From Salinispora oceanensis (GTDB taxonomy: Bacteria > Actinomycetota > Actinomycetes > Mycobacteriales > Micromonosporaceae): a stretch of DNA of 64,000 nt. Positions 43,234-52,439 of this stretch are shown one piece after another. Position 1 is the first letter of the stretch. Each line of letters begins with the position of its first letter. The notes beneath the pieces were generated by a model. The model ran no database searches and was not told where the DNA came from. It worked only from the letters and a program-made list of their open reading frames with translations. Made by a program: the position numbers and the translations under genes. Location of the stretch: assembly GCF_000383575.1 (NCBI RefSeq), contig NZ_KB911579.1, positions 1,873,387 through 1,937,386 of the forward strand, in the 5' to 3' direction.

Positions 43234-43737
43234 ATGCGCGACACCGACGACACCAGGACCGCCCGTCGCGCCCTCGGCCGTCACCTCGCCGAGCTACGCC
43301 GGGCCGCCGGGCAGACCCAGCACGGCCTGGCTCGGCTCGTCCAGTACGGACGCAGCTCCGTGGCGAACACCGAGACCGGTCGCCAGCACCCGGAACGGCC
43401 CTTCTGGGCCCGCTGCGACGAGGCGCTGCGCACCGGTGGGGTGCTCACCGCCGAATACGACCGCATCACGCACCGGGCGGACCGCCACCGCGCGGTCCCG
43501 GCGCGCGGTGGCGGTGCCGCCCCGACCAGCGGCCTCCCAGCCACGTGGTGGGAGGCCGTGGACAACACCGAAGGCTGCTCACCGGCCGCTCTGGTGGACC
43601 GGCTCTGTCTCCTGCGCCACGATGTCGACCGCGCGATCGTCGCGCTGACCTGGCTCGGCTACCACCCCACCGCGACGATCAACCACTCCGGGTCGCCGGC
43701 GGAGATGAACGAGGACTGGTCCGCGACATCGTCGTAG
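43234..43737 (+). CDS. XRE-family HTH regulator
   Basis: 167 residues: an N-terminal HTH (LGRHLAELRRAAGQTQHGLA, LVQYGRSSVANTETGRQHPE) and a C-terminal half without a known sensor domain, with a Trp-rich WWEAVDNTEG and LCLLRHDVDRAIVALTWLG. GGGGGTGG precedes the ATG. The last ~26 codons overlap, on the opposite strand, the end of the GH64 gene. The segment GGAAGTGTCACCGCCGACAG upstream (from 43170) recurs almost unchanged at the window end, hinting at a second related gene there. Confidence 0.85.
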   Translation: MRDTDDTRTARRALGRHLAELRRAAGQTQHGLARLVQYGRSSVANTETGRQHPERPFWARCDEALRTGGVLTAEYDRITHRADRHRAVPARGGGAAPTSGLPATWWEAVDNTEGCSPAALVDRLCLLRHDVDRAIVALTWLGYHPTATINHSGSPAEMNEDWSATSS

Positions 43738-45410
43738 GGGAAGCCGTAGGAGAGACCGTCGATGGACTGCTCGTGCCAGAACTTCGCGTAGTAGTTCGCC
43801 GGTGCCTGCTGGTAGAAGCGGTTCGGGTCCTCCCACTGCGACCGGGGCAGGTGGGCGACGTGCCGGTTCAGCGCGGCACAACCGTCCGGATTACTCGCCA
43901 GCGGTCCGGAGCAGCCGAAGATCTGGGCGGTGGTGGCGGGGATCCCGACCGACGACGCGTACCCGCTCAGGTAGTCGGCGTACTGCCCGCCCGAGCGGAA
44001 CTGGGGCGTGTTGCCGGGGGACGGCACCCGATACGGCGCCTCGATCGTGGCGAGATGCTTGAACTCGGCCGGCATCGCGTCCGAGAACCGTTGGAACGTC
44101 GTGTCGCGACCCTCGGTGAAGATCGTCTCGGTCTCGCCGACAGCTCGGTCGTAGCCGCCACCGGCGCGGAGCCGCATCGCCAGTGGAAGCCCGAACGAGT
44201 CCACTCGGGTGGTGTTGCCGTTGAAGCGGTCCGTGGCCACGGTGAACTCGACGAAGTCCCGGTACTGGCTGGTCGGTGAGCCGAGGTGGAAGTACATCCG
44301 GCCGGCCGAGTTCGCCGGCATGTCGAGGTACGGCTGTTCGGCGATGGAGCGGGTCTGGCCGCCGAAGCTCCAGTACACCTGACTGTCGGGGTAACGGCCG
44401 TTGGTCCGGTTCAGGATCTTGACCGTGAGGACGTTCTGGGCGGGCGGGATCGTGCTGGTGTCACCCCAGAAGTCGTCGCTCGGTGGTGGTGGTTCCGATC
44501 CCGCCGTCCGCACCACGAACTCCCAGAGCGAGTAGCCGTACGGGGTGTTGCGGGCGGTGCCGTACATCCGCACGTACCGTCCCGTGCCGGATACCTCGAG
44601 CGTCTGCACGCCACCGGCGCCGGTCGTGGTGGCGTAGCGGGTGGTCCACGGTCCAGCCGGACTGTCTGCGGTCTGGAGCTCGAAGGCCCGCGCGGAGGCC
44701 GCCTCCCACCTCAGGACGACCTGGCAGATGGTCCGGACCTCGCCGAGGTCGACCCGAAGCCACTGCGGGTCGGCGAAGGCGCTCGACCAGCGGGTGACGG
44801 CGTTGCCGTCCACGGCCGCCGAGGCTGGGGTGCTGGCGGTCTCGACCGAGGAGGCCGTCACGTCCTGACCGAGCGCGGCATTACCCGTGCAGGTGGGGGT
44901 GCTGGTGCCGTAGACCTCGAACTCCCACAGGGAGTAGCCCCACGCGGTGCCCCGGTCGGTGCCGTAGAGCCGGATGTGGCGCCCGGCGCCGTTGACCGTG
45001 AGGTTCTGGGTGCCGCCGGTCCCGGCGGCCGTCTGGTAGATCGTCTGCCAGGGGCCGGTGGGGTGCGCCGAAACCTGGATCTGGAAGGCACTCCCGTAGG
45101 CGGCCTCCCAGCGCAGGGTTACCTGACTGATCGTGGCGGTGCCACCCAGGTCAACCTGGAGCCACTGCGGATCGCTGAACTCGCTCGACCAGCGGGTGTC
45201 CGGGTCGCCGTCGGTGGCGGCGGTGGCCGGGGTTTCCGCTAGTTCGACTGAGGAGGCGGTGGTCGGTTGTCCCTGGGAGAGCAGGACGGCTGCGGCCTGG
45301 GCCCGCTGGGCGGGAAGCGTCAGGACGGTGGCGAGCAGGATGAGCGGAACCGCGAACGCCAGCGCGCGGCGGTAGCGCGGACGGTGGGAGATCAGGCGAG
45401 CTGTCGGCAT
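43659..45410 (-). CDS. Secreted GH64 beta-1,3-glucanase with two F5/8C carbohydrate-binding domains
   Basis: 583 residues. Signal peptide (ALAFAVPLILLATVLTLPAQ), two discoidin/F5-8C modules (about 45-165 and 175-300; each with TRWSS-F-DPQWLQVDLG and YGYSLWEFEVYG-type ends), a short Pro linker, and a GH64 catalytic domain (LTVKILNRTNGRYPDSQVYW, FGLPLAMRLR, FWHEQSIDGLSYGFPYDDVA, DPEWLIVAVGW). GH64 enzymes release laminaripentaose from fungal or algal beta-1,3-glucan. GGGAGCC precedes the ATG, and a LacI-type palindrome lies 30 bases upstream. Confidence 0.93.
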   Translation of the reverse strand: MPTARLISHRPRYRRALAFAVPLILLATVLTLPAQRAQAAAVLLSQGQPTTASSVELAETPATAATDGDPDTRWSSEFSDPQWLQVDLGGTATISQVTLRWEAAYGSAFQIQVSAHPTGPWQTIYQTAAGTGGTQNLTVNGAGRHIRLYGTDRGTAWGYSLWEFEVYGTSTPTCTGNAALGQDVTASSVETASTPASAAVDGNAVTRWSSAFADPQWLRVDLGEVRTICQVVLRWEAASARAFELQTADSPAGPWTTRYATTTGAGGVQTLEVSGTGRYVRMYGTARNTPYGYSLWEFVVRTAGSEPPPPSDDFWGDTSTIPPAQNVLTVKILNRTNGRYPDSQVYWSFGGQTRSIAEQPYLDMPANSAGRMYFHLGSPTSQYRDFVEFTVATDRFNGNTTRVDSFGLPLAMRLRAGGGYDRAVGETETIFTEGRDTTFQRFSDAMPAEFKHLATIEAPYRVPSPGNTPQFRSGGQYADYLSGYASSVGIPATTAQIFGCSGPLASNPDGCAALNRHVAHLPRSQWEDPNRFYQQAPANYYAKFWHEQSIDGLSYGFPYDDVADQSSFISAGDPEWLIVAVGW

Positions 45411-45439
45411 GATGGGCTCCCGGACGAGTGGTGGTGGCA

Positions 45440-45451
45440 GAGAGCGCTCTC
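45440..45451 (-). promoter_or_regulatory. LacI-type operator before the GH64 gene
   Basis: GAGAGCGCTCTC is a perfect 12-bp palindrome with the central CG and AGCGCT core typical of LacI/CebR-type sugar repressor sites. It lies 30 bases upstream of the start codon and suggests induction by glucan breakdown products. Confidence 0.65.
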
Positions 45452-45472
45452 AGCGTCATCGACAGTCTCGAA

Positions 45473-46537
45473 TTAGTCAAGCGGCCTGAGCTGCGCGATC
45501 ACCAGATGGTCCGTCTCCGAGCCAGTGAGCACCTGCTGCCGTACGTGGGTGAAGCCGGCCTCGCGCAGCAACCCGACGAGTTCGTCGTGGCCGTAGGCCC
45601 GGCCCCCCTGGGTGTGGAAGAGGTTCAGGCTGAACATCCGGACGAACGCCGTACCCAGCCCGGCGGTCGGCTGCTCCGGCGCCGTGGCGAGCGGTTCGAG
45701 CAGCGCCACCCGACCGCCGGGGCGAAGCGCGGCGGCGACCCGGCGCAGCAGGGTCAACGTCTCGGTCGCCTGGTAGCCGTGCACGACATTGAAGAGCAAC
45801 ACCAGATCGTGACCGGTACCAAAGTCGACCTCGAAGAGGTCACCCGCCCGGAGCGTGCACCGGTCGGTCAGGCCGGCGGCGGCGACGGTCTCCGCCCCCT
45901 GGGTCAGCGCACCAGCCAGATCCACCACAGTGGCCCGCAGTTGCGGATGTGCGGTGAGGAAGGCCACCGGATAGCTCGCATGCCCGCCACCGACGTCAAG
46001 CAGGCTACGCGCGTCGGCCGGCACCGGCAGCAGCTCGACGATCTCCGCGCTGAGCCCGTCGGCGAGTCGACGCAGCATGGTCTGAAAGTCCGCCAGGACC
46101 TCCGGTCGCCGCTCCAGCCAGGCGTAGAAGTCACCGGCCGGAGTGCCGGAGCAGATCGACCACTCCAGGTCGTGCCACCAGCCGGTGAGCAGCGCTGACC
46201 AGAAGGCGAGCACCGGCGCGAAGCTGTCCGGGACGGCCCGCAGGAGCCAGCGGGTCGTGTTGGCGCTGTTGGCGTACCCACCTTCGGCATGGATCAGGTA
46301 GCCGAAGCTGGTCAACGCGTCGAGCAGGAGCCGCAGACCGAGCGGATCGGTTCCGGTACGGACGGCGAGCCGCTCAACCGGGAGCGGTCCGTCGGCCAGC
46401 TCCTCGAAGACTCCCAGCCGAAGCGCGGCGCCGGCGCTACGGAAGGCGACCGCGTCGAGCAGGTCGAGAAACGCGGCGGGGGCGGCGTCGGAGGCGTGGA
46501 ACTGCTGCGCCTCCTCCGGGCTCAACGGCACCGGCAT
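45473..46537 (-). CDS. O-methyltransferase of the NRPS cluster
   Basis: 354 residues, plant-type/actinomycete natural-product O-methyltransferase: a dimerisation/winged-helix N-terminus (LGVFEELADGPLPVERLAVR), SAM site LLDVGGGHASYPVAF, VVDLAGAL, GDLFEVDFGTGHDLVLLFNV, VVHGYQATETLTLLRRVAAA, LRPGGRVALLEPL. The His in NVVHGY sits where the catalytic base usually is. It is the last gene of the cluster operon, 12 bases after the exporter. A phenolic hydroxyl such as one added by the neighbouring monooxygenase is a plausible acceptor. Confidence 0.88.
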   Translation of the reverse strand: MPVPLSPEEAQQFHASDAAPAAFLDLLDAVAFRSAGAALRLGVFEELADGPLPVERLAVRTGTDPLGLRLLLDALTSFGYLIHAEGGYANSANTTRWLLRAVPDSFAPVLAFWSALLTGWWHDLEWSICSGTPAGDFYAWLERRPEVLADFQTMLRRLADGLSAEIVELLPVPADARSLLDVGGGHASYPVAFLTAHPQLRATVVDLAGALTQGAETVAAAGLTDRCTLRAGDLFEVDFGTGHDLVLLFNVVHGYQATETLTLLRRVAAALRPGGRVALLEPLATAPEQPTAGLGTAFVRMFSLNLFHTQGGRAYGHDELVGLLREAGFTHVRQQVLTGSETDHLVIAQLRPLD

Positions 46538-46549
46538 GGCAGGGCTCCT

Positions 46550-47947
46550 TCAGGTGGCGGGTTGGCGGTCGGCGGAGACGGTCCCGGGACCCGGAGTGTC
46601 GTCGGGGAGAACGTCGGGACCCGCGGGCTCGTCGGGACCCGGAGGGTCGTCGGGGAGCGCGTCGGGGAGATCGTCGGCCCCGCGCAGCACCGGTCGGGTC
46701 CAGGCGAACGCGGCGAGGAGCACCATCGCCACCCCGGTGACCGCGAAGAGCAGCGCGATACCGCGGCCCTCCCCGGTGCCGATCACCCGGCCGACCGAGT
46801 CGGCGAGCAACCCCTCCGGGCGCAGCAGCGGCTCGAAGAGACCATCGGCGATCGGCCCCGCCAACACGTACGCCAGCGGCACACTGGCGTCACCGATCAC
46901 CCGGGAGGTGGCGAGCACCCGGCCCAGCACGGAGGGCTCGGTCTTGGTCTGGATCAGGGTCATGGTGGAGCTGTTCACGATCGGCAGGGTAAAGAGGAAG
47001 AGCGGGGCCACCACCCCGATCAGCCAGGCGGACGGGGCCGCCGCGTGCAGCGCGAGCGCCACTCCCCCGAGCGCGAGTCCGCCGCAGACAGCGGTGACCC
47101 GGCGGGTCGGCCCGCCCCACACCCCCATCACCAGGCTGCCGGCGAAGAGACCGGCGCCTCCCGCGGACATCAGCAGACCGAGGGTGTCCGCGGTGGCGAA
47201 CGAGAGGATCAGTGGCTGTACCAGGACCCCGGCGATGCCGAAGAGGAAGTTGAAGGCGCCGAAGACCACCATGAGCGCAAGCAGGCTGGGCCGTTGCCGC
47301 AGATACCGCCAGCCGGCGGCGGCTCCCCGCAGTACCGCCTCGGCCGGACCGGGTCCGGCCGGGCGGGTTACCTCGGCGGGCAGCCGGACCAACAGCAGGG
47401 TCGAGGCCGCGACCACGAACGTACCGAGGTCGATCGCCATTACCCCGCCGATCCCGACGGTCACCACCAGCACCCCAGCGATCAGGGGCGCGGCGATCTG
47501 TACCGCCCGGGAGACCTGCATCAGCCCGTTGAACCGACCCAACTGTCGCTTGCCGACCAACGCCGGAGTCATCGCCTGGTAGGCGACCTGATGCACGGTG
47601 GAGGCGGTCGCGGTCACCGCGGTACCCAGGTAGATGTGCCAGACCTGGAGGGCGTCCGCGACGACCAGCGCGGCGAGCGCCGCCGTCCCGGCCGCTGCCA
47701 CGGTGTCGGCGACGAGCATCAGGCTGCGGCGGTCCCGCCGGTCGGCCAGCGCCCCGGCGAACGGCGCGAACAGGACCGCCGGCAGGGTGGCGGCAAGGAA
47801 GATCAGCGAGAACTGGGTGACCGAACCGGTGCGCTGATAGACCCAGACCCCGAGGACGAACGCGGTCAGGCTTGACCCAACCAGGGAGACGAGCTGGCCG
47901 AGCCAGACCGCGGCCCACCGGGCGGTGGGCACCGTACGCTCAGCCAT
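46550..47947 (-). CDS. MFS exporter of the NRPS cluster
   Basis: 465 residues with about twelve membrane helices (WLGQLVSLVGSSLTAFVLGV, LALMVVFGAFNFLFGIAGVL) and the loop motif GALADRRDRRSLML. It belongs to the MFS_3/EntS-like group, which exports siderophores and macrolide-like molecules. The ATG lies inside the last codons of the reductase NRPS gene (8-base overlap), so it is made with the synthetase and presumably secretes the product. The tail is Asp/Pro-rich. Confidence 0.9.
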   Translation of the reverse strand: MAERTVPTARWAAVWLGQLVSLVGSSLTAFVLGVWVYQRTGSVTQFSLIFLAATLPAVLFAPFAGALADRRDRRSLMLVADTVAAAGTAALAALVVADALQVWHIYLGTAVTATASTVHQVAYQAMTPALVGKRQLGRFNGLMQVSRAVQIAAPLIAGVLVVTVGIGGVMAIDLGTFVVAASTLLLVRLPAEVTRPAGPGPAEAVLRGAAAGWRYLRQRPSLLALMVVFGAFNFLFGIAGVLVQPLILSFATADTLGLLMSAGGAGLFAGSLVMGVWGGPTRRVTAVCGGLALGGVALALHAAAPSAWLIGVVAPLFLFTLPIVNSSTMTLIQTKTEPSVLGRVLATSRVIGDASVPLAYVLAGPIADGLFEPLLRPEGLLADSVGRVIGTGEGRGIALLFAVTGVAMVLLAAFAWTRPVLRGADDLPDALPDDPPGPDEPAGPDVLPDDTPGPGTVSADRQPAT

Positions 47948-50900
47948 GGCCCCTCCCGGGCGGTGGGTCGAGGAAACCGGCGGCCACGAACGCCGACAGG
48001 TAGGTGTGCAGCAACCGCTCGTCGGCCGGTGGGCAGGTGATCCCGGCCGCCGCGAGCGTCGCCTCGGTGCCGGTGCAGTCGAAGTCGGGTTGTGTCCGAA
48101 CCGGAGTGTCCGCATCAAAGAGTGGGGCGAGCCGGGCCAGCGCGGCGTCCGGACGCTCCAGCAGCGCCGCCCGCCAGCGCGAGTACGGCACCGAGGTCAC
48201 CGGGTAGCCGAAGCTGACCAGCGCGTCGGCCAGAGCGGCGTACGACATGGTCCGGTTGTTGTAGTAGTGGTGGTCCGTGGTCGCGCCCGCCCGGGTCAGG
48301 TGCCCGATGCCGGCCCCGACGTAGTCGACCGGCGCGAGGTCGGCGGGGTCGTCGATCTCCGGCACGGCGCCGAGCTGCACGCAGGTCTTCAGCAGCCGGC
48401 TGAAGTAGTCGTCGGTGTTGCCGAGGCCGCTGTCGGCGTCCCCGGTGATCCGGGCGGGCCGGTGCACGCTGACCGGCAACCCCTGCTCCCGGGCGGCCCG
48501 GACCAACGCGTCGGCCACCCACTTGCTGGCGTTGTAGCCGTCGGGGAACCCGTCGCAGTCGGCCGGGATGTCGCCCTCACGCACCAGCGTGCCGCGGTGC
48601 GACGGGGTGACGAAGACCCCGAGGGTGGAGACGAGGTGCACCGCGCTGGGGCGGCCGGCGCTGGCCAGCCGGAGCACCTCCACCGTGCCACCGACGTTCG
48701 CCGGGCGCAGCGTCGCGTACGGCGCGACGAAGTTGACCACGCCGCCGTTGTGCACGATCGTATCCAGTCCCTCGCCCAGCTCGGCGAAGTCCGCCCCGCT
48801 CAGGCCGAGTCGGGGTGCGCCGAGGTCGCCGGGGACGCCGATCAGGCGGGCGGCGTACTCCGGCCGCCAGAGGCCGTACCGGCGCAGGTTGCCGCGGACC
48901 CGGTCGAGCGCGGCGGTCGGGGTGTCCGCCCGGACCAGACAGTGCACGGTGGCGGAGCTGTGGGCGAGCCAGTCGGCGAGCAGGTGCGCCCCGAGGAAGC
49001 CGGTCGCCCCGGTACAGAGCACCGCCTGTGCCGGCGCCGTCGACATCCCGGACGGTACGGCCAGGTCGGCGGGGAGCCGGGCCTCGGCCCGGAGCAGGTC
49101 GACGTCGCCGTCCGGGGTGGGACCGGCGCCGTCGAGAACGGCGGCGAGTCCGGCGAGGTCGGCGGTGGAGAAGAGCGCCCGTAGCGGCAGCTCCACCCCG
49201 AGCGCGGCCCGGATCCGGGTCGCCAGACTCGCCGCGAGCAGGGAGTGTCCACCAAGGTCGAAGAAGTTGTCGTGCCTGCCCACCGGGCCGGTGTCGAGCA
49301 GCTCGGCCCAGATGCCGGCGAGCGTCTGCTCGGTCGGGGTGCTCGGTGGCTCGTGCCCAGCCCGGTCGATCTCCTCCGGTCGGGGCAGGGCGGCCAGGTC
49401 GAGCTTGCCGTGCCGGTTGGTGGGCAGGTCGGGCACCCGGATGATGGCGGTGGGGACGAGGTACTCCGGCAGCCGACGGCGCAGCACGACTCGCGCCTCG
49501 GGGCCAACCGGGGTCGCGTCCTCGGCGACCAGGTAGGCGACGAGCCGGGGGCCGGCCGGGGCGTGGTCGACGACCACCGCGGTACGGCGCACCCCGGGCA
49601 GGGCGGCGCAGGCCGCCTCGACCTCGCCGAGCTCGATCCGATGGCCCCGGATCTTGACCTGTTGGTCGCTCCGGCCGAGGAATTCGAGGCTGCCGTCGGC
49701 ACGGTGCCGGGCGAGGTCGCCGGTGCGGTAGAGCCGCGACCCGGCGGGGCCGTACGGGTTCGGGACGAAGCGGTCCGCGGTTTCACCGGGATTGTCGAGG
49801 TATCCGCGGGCAGGCGCCGTACCGCCGATCCAGACCTCACCGGCGAGGCCGATCGGCACCGGCCGCAGGTCTGGATCGAGGACGTGCACCTGGACGTTGG
49901 GCACCGGGCGGCCGATCGGCAGCCGGGTCAGGCCGGGCAGTTCGGCGGCGTCCACGGTGGCGTATGTGGTGGCGCAGACGGTCGCCTCGGTCGGGCCGTA
50001 GTGGTTGTGCAGCGTGACCCGGCCGGCGGTGAGCCCCGCCCAACGACGAACCGTCGCCAGGTCCACGGGTTCCCCACCGACCATCATGGCCCGCAACGCG
50101 CCGACATCGAGCGCACCGGGCCGCGCGGCGAGGTCGGCGACCCAGCGGGCCCAGAGCGGCGCGGCGGTGTCGACCAGGGTGAGGCCGTGGGTCCGGCACA
50201 GCTCGACCAGGCCCGCTCCGGTGATCGCGGCCGGCTGCCGGTGCACCACGATCGCCGCTCCGCTGACCAGGGCCGGGAAGAGGTCACCGACGGCGGCGTC
50301 GAAGCTCAGTGGGGGCAGCATGAGCAGCCGGTCGCCGGGACCGATGCGATGCAGGTCGACGAAGGCCAGGGCCAGGTTGACGGCCGTGCGGTGGCTGACC
50401 ATCACCCCCTTCGGCGTGCCGGTGGAGCCGGAGGTGTGGATGACGTAGGCGAGCTGGTCCGGGTGTGTCGGCCGGGGAGCAGCAGGTGGCGGCTTCCCGG
50501 TCGAGCCCGCGTCGACCGGTTGACCATCAGGACCAACCGCGAGCACGGTACCGGCGTACGGCGGGTCGTCGTGCGGGTCCGGCCCGGCGGCCAGGGTGAC
50601 GGCGAGCTCGGCGTCGGCCAGGCAGACCGGGGCGCCGGCGGCGGTGAGCAGGGCCCGCAGCCGGGCCGGGGGGTGGCTGGGGTCGACCGGAAGAAAGCCG
50701 GCGCCGGCCTTGAGGATCGCCAGGATGCCGGTGACGGCGGCCCGGCCGGCGGCCAACGCGAGCCCCACCGGCTGGTCGGGGCGGACCCCACAGTGGCGCA
50801 GGTGCGCGGCGAGCCGGTCGGCGTCGGCGTCCAGCCGGCCGTAGGTCAGGGCCGGTCGGTCCGGCTCACCCGGGCTGATGTCCAGCAGGGCGGGTGCGTC

Positions 50901-52439
50901 CGGGTCGGCCGCCGCCCGTGCGCGGACCAGCTCGTGCAGCCCCAACCCATCCGGGTACGCCCGGTCGGTGTTGTTCCAGGAGGTCAGGTCGCGTCGCTCG
51001 GCGGGGCCGACCAGCTCCAGCGCGGAGAGGCGCAGTTGCGGCCGGGTGGCCAACGCCCACAGCACGGACCGGAACCGGTCGACGAACCGGGCGATGGTCA
51101 CCGGGTCGAAGAGGTCGGTGTTGTAGTCGACCAGGGCGTTGAGGCCGGCCGCGGACTCGTGGACCGCCACGGTGAGCTCCAGCCGGGCGGTCTCCCGCAG
51201 CACCGGCACCGGGCGAACGGCGAGACCCGCCCGCGGACCGGCGGCGCTGGCCTGGTTCAGGACCAGCATCACCTGGAAGAGTGGGTTTCGGCTCGGGTCG
51301 CGGGGCAACCGCACGGTCTCGACGATCCGTTCGAAGGGCAACTCGGCGTGCGCCAGGGCCTCCACACAGGTACGCCGGACCCGGGCCAGCGCCTCGGCCA
51401 GCGTCGGGTCTCCGGACAGGTCGGTACGCAGCGGCAGGCTGTTGACGAGCAGGCCCACCATCTCCTGCTGCGCCGGGGTCGCGCGCAACGTCACCGGGGC
51501 GGCGACGCAGACGTCGTCCGTGCCGGCGAGGCGGGCCAGCAGCACCTGGAGACCGGCGAGCAGAATCATGAAGCGGGTGCAGCCGGTCCGCTGCGCCAAG
51601 CCGTCGAGCGCCGCGATCAAATCGTCGGTGAAGGCGAAGCCGTGGGTGCTGCCGGCGAAGGTCAGGGCGGCGGGTCGCGGCCGGTCGGTTGGCAGGTCGA
51701 GCACGCCGGAGCAGCCCGCCAACCGGTCGGCCCAGAACTCCCGCGCCCGGTCGGCGGCGGCGCTGGCCAACCAGTCCCGCTGCCAGAGCACATGGTCGGG
51801 GAAGTGCGTGGCTGGCGGAGCGGTCGAGGCGATTGCCCCGGTGAGCCGGCGGTGGTGGCCGTCGAGGAGTCCATCGAGCACGATGTCGAGGGACCGCTCG
51901 TCGGCGATGATGTGGTGCAGGGCGACCACCAACAGGTGCTCGGCACCGTCCAGCCGCCCCAACCGGACCCGCAGCAGGGGTGCCTGGCCCAGGTCGAACG
52001 GCGTTTCACTCTCCCGACTGGCGACGGCGGTCGCGGCGGCCTCGCGGGCGGTGGGCGCCACCGCGGTCAGCTCCTCCACGACGAGCTGGCACCGGGCTGC
52101 CGGGTCGGTGGCGGGCAGGACGACCTGCTCCACCTCTCCGTCCCGCTGCACGAACCTGGTCCGGAGGGCATCGTGCGCGGCGACGACCTCGTCGAGCGCG
52201 GACTGCAGCGCGACAGGGTCCAACCGGCCGGTGACCCGTACGGCCTGGCTGAGCACGTACGCGGCGCTTCCGGGCTGGAGTTGGTCAAGGAACCACATGC
52301 CCTCCTGCATCGGGGAGAGCGGCACCCGGGCAGCCGGGTCCCGCGGCGGGATCCCAGCCGGCTGCGTCCGGCGGGCCAGTCCCCGGCGGGCCACCAGTTC
52401 CCGGATCAGCTGTTCGCGGTCGGGCCCGGAGGCGCTCAT
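47940..52439 (-). CDS. NRPS, terminal module: C-A-T-thioester reductase
   Basis: 1499 residues. Condensation domain (about 40-470) with HHIIADERS, where the usual DG is DE. Adenylation domain (about 490-1010): [44 protein letters not shown]. By eye the ten-residue specificity code is DAGDMGHVCK, which I cannot assign. Carrier domain DNFFDLGGHSLLAASL. The C-terminal reductase (about 1130-1490) has the NAD(P)H loop CTGATGFLGAHLL and the catalytic YNASKW. It should add the last residue and release the chain as an aldehyde or alcohol. The ATG overlaps the previous NRPS stop (ATGA). Confidence 0.93.
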   Translation of the reverse strand: MSASGPDREQLIRELVARRGLARRTQPAGIPPRDPAARVPLSPMQEGMWFLDQLQPGSAAYVLSQAVRVTGRLDPVALQSALDEVVAAHDALRTRFVQRDGEVEQVVLPATDPAARCQLVVEELTAVAPTAREAAATAVASRESETPFDLGQAPLLRVRLGRLDGAEHLLVVALHHIIADERSLDIVLDGLLDGHHRRLTGAIASTAPPATHFPDHVLWQRDWLASAAADRAREFWADRLAGCSGVLDLPTDRPRPAALTFAGSTHGFAFTDDLIAALDGLAQRTGCTRFMILLAGLQVLLARLAGTDDVCVAAPVTLRATPAQQEMVGLLVNSLPLRTDLSGDPTLAEALARVRRTCVEALAHAELPFERIVETVRLPRDPSRNPLFQVMLVLNQASAAGPRAGLAVRPVPVLRETARLELTVAVHESAAGLNALVDYNTDLFDPVTIARFVDRFRSVLWALATRPQLRLSALELVGPAERRDLTSWNNTDRAYPDGLGLHELVRARAAADPDAPALLDISPGEPDRPALTYGRLDADADRLAAHLRHCGVRPDQPVGLALAAGRAAVTGILAILKAGAGFLPVDPSHPPARLRALLTAAGAPVCLADAELAVTLAAGPDPHDDPPYAGTVLAVGPDGQPVDAGSTGKPPPAAPRPTHPDQLAYVIHTSGSTGTPKGVMVSHRTAVNLALAFVDLHRIGPGDRLLMLPPLSFDAAVGDLFPALVSGAAIVVHRQPAAITGAGLVELCRTHGLTLVDTAAPLWARWVADLAARPGALDVGALRAMMVGGEPVDLATVRRWAGLTAGRVTLHNHYGPTEATVCATTYATVDAAELPGLTRLPIGRPVPNVQVHVLDPDLRPVPIGLAGEVWIGGTAPARGYLDNPGETADRFVPNPYGPAGSRLYRTGDLARHRADGSLEFLGRSDQQVKIRGHRIELGEVEAACAALPGVRRTAVVVDHAPAGPRLVAYLVAEDATPVGPEARVVLRRRLPEYLVPTAIIRVPDLPTNRHGKLDLAALPRPEEIDRAGHEPPSTPTEQTLAGIWAELLDTGPVGRHDNFFDLGGHSLLAASLATRIRAALGVELPLRALFSTADLAGLAAVLDGAGPTPDGDVDLLRAEARLPADLAVPSGMSTAPAQAVLCTGATGFLGAHLLADWLAHSSATVHCLVRADTPTAALDRVRGNLRRYGLWRPEYAARLIGVPGDLGAPRLGLSGADFAELGEGLDTIVHNGGVVNFVAPYATLRPANVGGTVEVLRLASAGRPSAVHLVSTLGVFVTPSHRGTLVREGDIPADCDGFPDGYNASKWVADALVRAAREQGLPVSVHRPARITGDADSGLGNTDDYFSRLLKTCVQLGAVPEIDDPADLAPVDYVGAGIGHLTRAGATTDHHYYNNRTMSYAALADALVSFGYPVTSVPYSRWRAALLERPDAALARLAPLFDADTPVRTQPDFDCTGTEATLAAAGITCPPADERLLHTYLSAFVAAGFLDPPPGRGHG

